12,824 nt of DNA from Actinomycetes bacterium (lineage in GTDB: Bacteria > Actinomycetota > Actinomycetes > Actinomycetales > Actinomycetaceae), in assembly GCA_023389315.1 (NCBI GenBank), contig JAEWEQ010000027.1, forward strand, positions 1-12,824. The letters run 5' to 3'. Shown one piece after another: positions 6,472 through 12,824 of the stretch (its first letter is position 1; each line of letters starts with the position of its first letter). The notes below the pieces were generated by a model. That model was not told the DNA's origin and did not search any database. It saw nothing but the letters and a program-made list of their open reading frames with translations. The translations under genes were made by a program, and so were the position numbers.

Positions 6472-9400
6472 CTACTGCTCCGTAATCTCAAACGCCGGTA
6501 AGGCGGCTACGATGCGCTGGGTTTCCATAGACACCGTAACTAGGCGCTTGATCAGGTCGACGATGTAGTCCGGTTGGTTCAGTTCCCGGCAGTAGTCGTT
6601 CGGGTCATTCTTGATCTGCGACTTCTTATCCACGCTCACCTTGTAGCGGTCAATTACCCAGTCCAAGGGCGAGCGCCCATTCACCTGATAGTCCTGTGCG
6701 GCCTCAGGAATTCCATGCAAAGTCAAGTACTCGTTGTACTTCAAGGACGTGCGGTCAGCGCGTTTCGCCCAGGTGGGTTTGGTAACCCGATAACGCTGCC
6801 ACAGGTCCGCAGGCGCATCCAGCTTCCAATCCTCACTAAGCGCGTAAGGCTGGACGCGTTCATAGTTCACGTGTAGATCCGCTAGCTCACGCCCAGCTTT
6901 CGCATACTCCCCAAAGTTCGCACACTTAGGGATGCGCGGCAGCATCTTCTTCAGGTCCGCCTCATAGCGGCTGCGATACTCGCCCTGGTGCAACAAGGCG
7001 TAAACGTAGAAGAAGATATCCTCCTTCGTGATGGCAGCGTCACCGTAGTGCTGGCGGTAAGCCGTGAGCGTGGCGTCAGTAATGTTGTCCTTGCGGATAT
7101 AACCATTCAAGCGGTGCGGCACTTGGTCGCTTATCGGGCGGGAGAAATCAAACGGCGCTGACGCATCGAGGTTACCCGCGTCCGTTTCCGCAGCATCGCC
7201 AAACAAATCCAGTTCGTCTGAAGCTGATGAGTCGATCTTTTCCCAGGTAAACAGCGAGCACCACTGCGCCTTAGAGACTAATTCCAAATCAGGAAGGGAG
7301 TCTACGCACCCGACAGAAAACACTCGTCGGCGCTCGCCTGACGGTCCAATTGCAAGATTCCGGTGTGCCGGGGTGGGGAATATCTGCGGCAACTGATTCA
7401 CATACTCATTGATGTGGCGCGACATATAAACGTTTTGGATAACGAATGGGCGATAAAAACCGGTGCGCATAGCACCAGAATCAAATTGTAGTAGTCCTCC
7501 TTGCGAGTATCTGCGTTTCAGACGCCGCGTCCAAGCTATCTTTGTGCTATCCATACTTTGGTTATTGCTAGCAATCTGATTATTATAATTACCGATCATT
7601 CGTCGAATGTTGTCTCCAACAGCTTTCTGACTGAAGTTGTAGCACCAGGAGTCTCGACTTGTTTCAAGACCACGTGAGAAATTTGCGAACACAGCCGGAC
7701 TCTTATGATCGCCCTTTTGTTTTGCGTCCCCAATCGGTTGGAACGTAACGTACTTTTCGTCGCGTTGGTTAATCCAGTCTCCGGACGCATTCGGCTCAAT
7801 GATTTGAAATTCCGTGCCGGTGAGCGACTTCTCGACCGTGAGTGTATCCAATTTTTCCTGCCGGGTGGCGTAGTCAGCCACCTCGGCGTAGTGAATAGTG
7901 GCCCGACCAGTATGCCCCTTGGTTTTCACAAGAATGGCGATGGCAACCCCGGTCATAATGTCGAAGACGTTGCCGCCCTCGAGTTTTGCCATTTCGCCCA
8001 TCTTTCCTCGAACACCGCCACGCAAGTTATAGATAAAGATATCGCTGAACTCTTCCATCCACGTTAGGCGCACGCCGTCAGCAGTATTGCCGTCAATGAA
8101 GGAGTTATTAGATACGAAGGCGATAATGCCGTGGTCACCAATCCGGTCAGTGGCCCAACGCAGAGCACGGAAGTAGGAGTCGTACAAGCTGTTCTTGTTC
8201 GTGCCAGTTGAACGCTTGACATAACTGCCTTCAATCCGCCGATCCAGCGCCGGGTATTTCAGGTTCTGGTTATTGTCATTAGCGCTGGACTGCCCGGCAC
8301 TGTAGGGCGGGTTCATGAGGACAACCCGGATAGCCGCCTGCTTTTGCCGCTTAGCCCGCGACAGGTTCTCATCAAAGCCAGGTGCATTCTCGAACGTCGT
8401 GCCGTCAGTTTCATGTAGTTGGAAGGTATCGGTCAAACTGATGCCCTCAAACTCCACATACCCGTCATCGAATCCCTGTTCCAAGCGAATCTCGCGATAA
8501 ACCGACTCGATATTGATGCTGGCAATGTAGTAGGACAGCAACACAATTTCGTTAGCGAAAATCTCGTGCTTGTACTTGTACTCCAATTGTTCAGGGGCAA
8601 TGATTCCCGACTGCAGCAGGCGGGAAACAAACGTACCCGTACCCACGAACGGTTCAATCAACGCCACGCCCGGCTCCCCCAAAGTCTTTCCGAATGCGGT
8701 TCGCAGTGCATCATTGGCCGAATGAATAATATAGTCCACCACTTCCACCGGGGTGAAGACAATACCTAAACGGTCAGCCATATTTGGGAAAGCCTTAGAG
8801 AAGAACTTGTCAAACAAGGTCAGCATGATCTGCTGCTTGCCGGCCAGAATATCCACCTGCTTAATACGTTCCACCATCGCGGTGTAGAACTTTTCCAGCG
8901 GGCGGCGTTCCTTCTCAAACACCTCATTGGTGGCCAGGCGATCCACAATGGCCTGCATCGCTTGAGAAACTGGATTTAGCCGCGTGAACTGTTGATCCTC
9001 AAACATGGCATCAAACAGCGGTCTGGTAATGAGGTGCTGGGCGAGCATCTCTACCGCCTGCGCGTTATCAATATCTGGATTCAAGGTGCGCTGCAGCGCC
9101 GCGACGAAGTTAAGGAAGTCTTCCTTGTGCTGCTGATCCTCCAATAAAGACTCAATCAGGTTTATATAGCGTGAAGCAATGTCCGCAATGTCCTTAGACC
9201 AGTCATCCCAGTACAGGCGCGAGCCCACCTTCTTCACAATGCGGGAGTAAACCGCGTCCTTCCAGTCCTCCGAGGTGAAGTTAAACTCCAACTGCAGGCC
9301 CGGGCTACCAGTACCTAAATCACCGTCACTCTCCCCTTCCGGTGCTGCCTCGCCGCCGAAGTGGTCGCTATTATCCTCGTCACGATGCTGAGGCGGAGCT

Positions 9401-11505
9401 AGATCCACGACATCAACAATAATGTTCTCCGGCGCCTCATTGTTGTACTCAATAGAGTTAATGGTGGCGTCGAAACGTTCGTCGTGGGCACGGATCGCCT
9501 GCAGGACCTGCCAGATCACCTGGTAGCGTCGGTTATCCGCCAAAGCTGACTCCGGGGTGGCACCCACCGGCACCGCTACCGGCAGCACAATGTATCCAAA
9601 CTCCTTGCCCGGCGCCTTGCGCATCACCCGCCCCACCGCTTGGATCACATCCACATGCGAGCGGCGCGGATTCAAGAACAATACCGCATCCAAAGTCGGC
9701 ACATCCACGCCCTCGGAAAGACAACGGGCATTGGTGAGGACGCGGCACACCGGATTGGGCTCATCCGTCGTATCCGCTTTAAGCCAATCCAAAGCCTCAC
9801 CGCGCGTGACCGCATTCATTGACCCATCGACGTGCCGGCACTGCACTTCCAAATCATCCGTATTATCCGCATTAGTCAGATCCTGGAGTTCGTCTCGTAC
9901 CAACGAGGAAAACTCCGCGCTGACCCACTTTGAGGTCTTGATGTCCTTGCAGAACGCCACCGCGCGACGCATCGGAGATAGGTCAGAGCCATACTCCACA
10001 TCGTGGGTTTTGCCCTTGCGCTTCGACAAGGCGTTCCAACAGCCCACCAGTTTCGCCGTCTCCGGAAGGGACAGCTCCCCCTCCTGCGCGGTCTGCGCCT
10101 GATAAATACCAGATACCTCCGCTTCCGGAACCGCCAGAACCACCACTTTGTAGTCCGTGAGCAACCCCATCGCTACGGCCTGGCCAAACCCAAGCTTGTG
10201 GAACACTGGCCCGTATAAGGCTTGATCATCCATGGAAGTGAGAATGGCGTCCTTCTCTTTAGCGGCATTCTTCACTTCATCCTTAAACAAGCGCGGAGTG
10301 GCAGTCATGTACAAGCGTTTATCCGCGCGAATAAAAGTATTGTCATGGACCTTGACGAAAGCCGATTCATCTTCCCCCGTCAAAGTGACGCCGGTGGTGC
10401 GATGAGCCTCATCGCAAATAATCAAGTCAAAATCGCGCCACTCATCCCCGCCCGTTACCTGGGCATCGTGGACAGCATCAATGGACTGGTAGGTGGAAAA
10501 CACCACCTGCAATCCCTCACGTTCACTCTCCTTAGCCAGCGAGGCCGCCAACTTAACCCCATCAGTGGTAGCGGGAATCTTCAGGTCAGCCACCACCATG
10601 TCCAACAAGTCCGCGTTAGCTTGGCGTTTATTCACCTTAGTGTCGGAGCACACCGACCAAGCCAGGAACGGCAACTCGCACTCCGCGCTCCACTCCTGCA
10701 AAGTCTGACTCATTAGCGCCAGCGACGGAACCATGAACAGTACCCGCGCGCTACCACCGTTATCGTCAGCGAAACGCTCCGCGATCTTCAAGCTGGTAAA
10801 CGTCTTTCCAGTACCGCAAGCCATGACCAGCGTGCCCCGATCATGATTTTCAAATCCTGCAAATACGTCCCGAATCGCTGCCACCTGATGGTCACGCAAA
10901 CGCTTACGCTCCTGAGTTTGCGCATCCCGTTCCGGCTCAGTGAGCGTGTAAGTAGACCAGTCAATATCAGAATTCCGCAGATCCGTCAGCCCCACCCGAG
11001 TCACCGGGATCTGCTGATTGGCAATAGCGGCCTCGGCATTATCACCCCAAGGCACGCCGGTGGTCTCCACAAAAATACGCCGCGTAAACGGAGCCTTACC
11101 CGATTCTGAAAGGAACGAATCTACATCCGCTTTTTGAATCTTGCGACCAGGCTCATAAAACTTACACTGAATCGCCACCGCTCCATCCGGATCGTCGGTC
11201 GGGATAGCCACCAAGTCGATACCACAATCGCCGCGCCCGTGCCTCCCCGGCCAGTCCTTCCACAAGAACACCTCAGAGAACTGGGAGCGCATCTGAGAGT
11301 CGTGGCGCAAGTACTGGGCAATCACGCCCTCGAAATAATTCCCCCTATCCCGCACCGTCGGCGCAAGGGCACGGAACTCGCGCATGAGTGCGTCAAACGC
11401 CCCCACCGAACGGGTCGCCTCCGCGCGGGCATCCACCGCATCAAGCTCAGAACCAGACGCAGGTGAACCTGCCGAGGAATCTTCAAAACGCACGTGATCT
11501 TCCAC
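6472..11505 (-). CDS. Type ISP restriction-modification enzyme (single polypeptide, LlaGI/LlaBIII-like)
   Basis: One 1,677-residue protein expected to methylate and cut DNA. Order of parts: Mrr-like nuclease (about 35-180) with CGIDLVA and QCK (113-115), the D...QxK catalytic pattern; SF2 helicase/translocase with Walker A ACGTGKT (229-235), DEAH (365-368), TATP (401-404) and motif VI QAVGRVMRK (622-630); a helical coupler; an N6-adenine methyltransferase with motif X VFTPVEVV (916-923), motif I EPFVGTGTF (951-959) and motif IV NPPY (1065-1068); then a target recognition region to the C-terminus. Known relatives, near 1,570 residues, translocate from asymmetric sites and cleave when head-to-head enzymes collide. 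Two acid-rich linkers (about 706-735 and 1425-1450) add length. All key motifs look intact. GTG at 11505 is the longest start; GTG four codons later is possible, and neither has a strong Shine-Dalgarno. The target site cannot be read from sequence. Confidence 0.93.
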   Translation of the reverse strand: MEDHVRFEDSSAGSPASGSELDAVDARAEATRSVGAFDALMREFRALAPTVRDRGNYFEGVIAQYLRHDSQMRSQFSEVFLWKDWPGRHGRGDCGIDLVAIPTDDPDGAVAIQCKFYEPGRKIQKADVDSFLSESGKAPFTRRIFVETTGVPWGDNAEAAIANQQIPVTRVGLTDLRNSDIDWSTYTLTEPERDAQTQERKRLRDHQVAAIRDVFAGFENHDRGTLVMACGTGKTFTSLKIAERFADDNGGSARVLFMVPSLALMSQTLQEWSAECELPFLAWSVCSDTKVNKRQANADLLDMVVADLKIPATTDGVKLAASLAKESEREGLQVVFSTYQSIDAVHDAQVTGGDEWRDFDLIICDEAHRTTGVTLTGEDESAFVKVHDNTFIRADKRLYMTATPRLFKDEVKNAAKEKDAILTSMDDQALYGPVFHKLGFGQAVAMGLLTDYKVVVLAVPEAEVSGIYQAQTAQEGELSLPETAKLVGCWNALSKRKGKTHDVEYGSDLSPMRRAVAFCKDIKTSKWVSAEFSSLVRDELQDLTNADNTDDLEVQCRHVDGSMNAVTRGEALDWLKADTTDEPNPVCRVLTNARCLSEGVDVPTLDAVLFLNPRRSHVDVIQAVGRVMRKAPGKEFGYIVLPVAVPVGATPESALADNRRYQVIWQVLQAIRAHDERFDATINSIEYNNEAPENIIVDVVDLAPPQHRDEDNSDHFGGEAAPEGESDGDLGTGSPGLQLEFNFTSEDWKDAVYSRIVKKVGSRLYWDDWSKDIADIASRYINLIESLLEDQQHKEDFLNFVAALQRTLNPDIDNAQAVEMLAQHLITRPLFDAMFEDQQFTRLNPVSQAMQAIVDRLATNEVFEKERRPLEKFYTAMVERIKQVDILAGKQQIMLTLFDKFFSKAFPNMADRLGIVFTPVEVVDYIIHSANDALRTAFGKTLGEPGVALIEPFVGTGTFVSRLLQSGIIAPEQLEYKYKHEIFANEIVLLSYYIASINIESVYREIRLEQGFDDGYVEFEGISLTDTFQLHETDGTTFENAPGFDENLSRAKRQKQAAIRVVLMNPPYSAGQSSANDNNQNLKYPALDRRIEGSYVKRSTGTNKNSLYDSYFRALRWATDRIGDHGIIAFVSNNSFIDGNTADGVRLTWMEEFSDIFIYNLRGGVRGKMGEMAKLEGGNVFDIMTGVAIAILVKTKGHTGRATIHYAEVADYATRQEKLDTLTVEKSLTGTEFQIIEPNASGDWINQRDEKYVTFQPIGDAKQKGDHKSPAVFANFSRGLETSRDSWCYNFSQKAVGDNIRRMIGNYNNQIASNNQSMDSTKIAWTRRLKRRYSQGGLLQFDSGAMRTGFYRPFVIQNVYMSRHINEYVNQLPQIFPTPAHRNLAIGPSGERRRVFSVGCVDSLPDLELVSKAQWCSLFTWEKIDSSASDELDLFGDAAETDAGNLDASAPFDFSRPISDQVPHRLNGYIRKDNITDATLTAYRQHYGDAAITKEDIFFYVYALLHQGEYRSRYEADLKKMLPRIPKCANFGEYAKAGRELADLHVNYERVQPYALSEDWKLDAPADLWQRYRVTKPTWAKRADRTSLKYNEYLTLHGIPEAAQDYQVNGRSPLDWVIDRYKVSVDKKSQIKNDPNDYCRELNQPDYIVDLIKRLVTVSMETQRIVAALPAFEITEQ

Positions 11506-11794
11506 TTCGACTCACAACTCCATAATCCAGGCAAAGGACGCGCCAAAGCGCCCTCGGTCTTGTACCACTATCGGCCGCGCCAGGCACGTGGCATGGTGCC
11601 AATTGTAGCGGCCGACGATAGCCACCCAACCCAGTCTGCTACAACTGTTGCTCTGTTTGGCGCTATACGCCGGCTATTTCCAAAACTCCCCACCCACCCG
11701 TCACTGGGCGAGGCAATAGGTTGGGCATCCTGAAGCGAAACCACCAGCCCCGCCAGAAAACTAACTACAAACCCATATTGCTAGACTAGCTTCC
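11506..11794. other. Intergenic region between the restriction enzyme and the acetyltransferase genes
   Basis: This 289-bp stretch separates two divergently transcribed genes and should hold both promoters. I see no RNA gene, no convincing open frame and no transposon end. A weak 5-bp hairpin (GGCAC...GTGCC, about 11583-11600) is present. No copy of the ssrA 3' end, which might mark the far border of an ssrA-targeted island, is found here. A -10-like TAGACT near 11782 is listed separately. Confidence 0.5.
11782..11787 (+). promoter_or_regulatory. Predicted -10 box for the acetyltransferase gene (near-leaderless start)
   Basis: TAGACT ends 7 nt before the ATG at 11795, and there is no Shine-Dalgarno in the AGCTTCC between them. 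Transcription would start at or within about a base of the ATG. No clear -35 hexamer is present at 17 nt. The prediction rests on spacing and on the same arrangement at two other genes in the window. Confidence 0.35.
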
Positions 11795-12445
11795 ATGGCT
11801 GAGCCCTGTCGCGACCTTAACATCTGGCCCCCGCACGCTTTGCGCATCACCTGCGCCAGCACCGAACTGCGCGTCCTCAGAGAATCCGACATCCCCGCCC
11901 TACTCGCCCTCAAAGCGGAGGGCGTCACCCAGCCGGGAATCCCCCAACCATTCGTGTCCCCTTGGCACCAACGCCCCGACGAAGAAGCCATCAGCTATTG
12001 GTGCCAGCGGATGGCACAAAACGGAAAACATGACTGCACGCTAGCCTTCGTGGTGCGCGACCACGGTGAAGTAGCCGGAATGCAAGACTTCAGTGGAGAA
12101 GCCACCCAAGCTCTGCGTTCCATGGAAACCGGATCTTGGCTAGGGCGGCGCTTCCATGGGCGCGGCATCGGAACCCGGATGCGGCAAATGGCCCTCGCCT
12201 TCGCTTTCGACCACCTCGGGATGAAAGAAATGCGTTCGGGAGCTCACGTCGAGAACTGGGCGTCGCGCCGCGTGAGCGAAAAATGCGGATACCAAGCCGA
12301 CGGCACTGAACGAATCAAAGCCCCCACCGGCGACGGATACGAAGTGAACGTGCGCTACCGGGTAACGCCGCAAACTTTTGTGCGCCCCACCGCCACAATC
12401 GAGTACGAAGGCGTAGAAGAACTCAAACGCTACCTCGGGATCTGA
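11795..12445 (+). CDS. GNAT-family N-acetyltransferase (RimJ/RimL-like)
   Basis: Predicted cytoplasmic acetyl-CoA-dependent N-acetyltransferase of the Acetyltransf_3 (RimJ/RimL) branch. That branch includes ribosomal-protein N-terminal acetylases and antibiotic or metabolite acetylases, so the acceptor is unknown. The acetyl-CoA pyrophosphate-binding motif A is RFHGRGIG (119-126, pattern R-x-x-G-x-G), in GSWLGRRFHGRGIGTRMR. The typical following helix is LAFAFDHLGMKEM, then the motif B segment HVENWASRRVSEKCGY (Asn154) and a bulge-strand region. The first 25 residues (LNIWPPHALRITCASTELRVLRESD) form the usual actinobacterial N-terminus of this subfamily, which supports ATG 11795. At 216 aa the protein is somewhat long, with a C-terminal strand-rich extension (about 180-216). 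It is on the opposite strand to the restriction enzyme; one base after its stop begins a transporter remnant in another frame. Confidence 0.92.
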   Translation: MAEPCRDLNIWPPHALRITCASTELRVLRESDIPALLALKAEGVTQPGIPQPFVSPWHQRPDEEAISYWCQRMAQNGKHDCTLAFVVRDHGEVAGMQDFSGEATQALRSMETGSWLGRRFHGRGIGTRMRQMALAFAFDHLGMKEMRSGAHVENWASRRVSEKCGYQADGTERIKAPTGDGYEVNVRYRVTPQTFVRPTATIEYEGVEELKRYLGI

Positions 12446-12446
12446 C

Positions 12447-12683
12447 CAGGCAGAAACCACCCTGCAATCACACGTCCCACATGACAAACTCTCGCGCGTG
12501 GCCTCCTATGATGATCTCCTCGTGTTCGCCACCGTTCCCCTCTCCCAAGCCCTCGCCGGCCCCACAAGCAAACTATTTGGAATCCAACCAGTGCTGTTTA
12601 GCTGCGTCGTCGCCCTCGTCCTGCTACACCTGCTGCCGCTAGCGTCCAAAGAAGTTCGCACCATCAGCACCGGCGCGAACTAG
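12447..12683 (+). pseudogene. C-terminal remnant of a major facilitator superfamily (MFS) transporter
   Basis: The frame reads ETTLQSHVPHDKLSRVASYD, then continues with DDLLVFATVPLSQALAGP and a hydrophobic helix (VLFSCVVALVLLHLLPLA), ending ...KEVRTISTGAN before TAG. This pattern, (W)xTxLQxxVPxxxLSRVxSYDxL...PxxxALAGP...LPxVR, is characteristic of the last quarter of drug-efflux-type MFS proteins in actinobacteria. About 80 of the usual 400 or so residues are present. Recognisable homology begins right after the GNAT stop, in a different frame, with no start codon or Shine-Dalgarno of its own at that point. The only downstream start is GTG at 12498, inside the conserved SRVASYD motif; an automatic annotation may list 12498-12683 as a small hypothetical protein. 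I interpret it as a deletion remnant, not a working gene. Confidence 0.6.
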
Positions 12684-12707
12684 CTACCGGCACCGTTCCC
12701 GTTACAT

Positions 12708-12824
12708 TTATTGGTAGGTCCTCACCAGAGGATCTGGTCGCTGGCCCTGGTATGGCTGTCTTGCCCTGTCATCGATGATCCGGGGGGTGTTGCCGCCAGG
12801 GGTCCAGGACGCGCGTTGACTGCT
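12708..12824 (-). CDS. Possible C-terminal end of an unrecognised protein (cut by window edge)
   Basis: On the minus strand the frame is open from the right edge for 38 codons to TAA at 12708-12710, ending ...RIIDDRARQPYQGQRPDPLVRTYQ. The peptide is hydrophilic and rich in Arg, Gln and Pro, like a disordered tail; I recognise no family. About two thirds of its codons end in G or C, which suits a real gene here. A plus-strand frame is also open over the same stretch, so this is only a candidate. If real, it converges on the transporter remnant. Confidence 0.25.
   Translation of the reverse strand, partial: SSQRASWTPGGNTPRIIDDRARQPYQGQRPDPLVRTYQ

Noticed and set aside
9557..10102. Plus-strand frame of 181 codons opposite the restriction enzyme helicase
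   Set aside because: Shadow of conserved helicase codons on the minus strand; no recognisable domain.
11583..11600. Hairpin GGCAC...GTGCC in the gap before the acetyltransferase
   Set aside because: Only 5 bp with an 8-nt loop and no T run; not a credible terminator or operator by itself.
11506..11794. Search for a second copy of the ssrA 3' end as an attachment site
   Set aside because: No match to the TTCAATTCCCCC or CATCTCCACCA segments was found by eye here or elsewhere up to 12824.
12717..12734. Hairpin GGTCCTC-ACCA-GAGGATC
   Set aside because: Seven pairs including one G-U pair, but no T run on either strand, and it lies within a possible coding frame.

Overview
The window looks like chromosomal DNA from a moderately GC-rich actinobacterium (order Actinomycetales or Micrococcales; one core coding line I counted is about 62% G+C). 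The evidence is an actinobacterial tmRNA with an ...RTDFVLAA-type tag, an Rv1264-like class III nucleotide cyclase, GTG and TTG starts, and genes that begin directly after a -10 box with no leader. I cannot name the species.

Left part (1-4606, all minus strand, read right to left): a class III adenylate cyclase, then a tight OmpR-family response regulator / HAMP histidine kinase pair, then purK and the 5' end of purE. From the response regulator on, the genes are 4-60 bp apart and are probably one transcription unit. It joins signal transduction to the two CO2-incorporating steps of purine synthesis (AIR to N5-CAIR by PurK, N5-CAIR to CAIR by PurE).

Middle (4607-5168, plus strand): a complete ssrA (tmRNA) gene of about 370 nt with an encoded CCA, followed by a strong intrinsic terminator.

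Accessory block (5292-11505, minus strand): directly beyond the 3' end of ssrA lie a Panacea/SocA-domain antitoxin overlapping a Doc-type toxin, then one 5-kb gene for a single-polypeptide Type ISP restriction-modification enzyme (Mrr-like nuclease, SF2 helicase, N6-adenine methyltransferase, target recognition region; LlaGI/LlaBIII-like). The 3' end of ssrA is a classic integration site, so this reads as a small defence island. No integrase or duplicated att sequence is visible inside the window.

Right part (11506-12824): a 289-bp gap without a gene, a RimJ/RimL-like GNAT acetyltransferase on the plus strand, and directly behind it the C-terminal tail of a major facilitator transporter without the rest of the gene. 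A minus-strand open frame, possibly the end of another gene, runs off the right edge.

I found no clearly new system. The most interesting items are the ssrA-linked Panacea-Doc plus Type ISP cassette, an AT-rich patch in the recognition half of the restriction enzyme, the recurring leaderless-gene architecture, and the decayed transporter tail.
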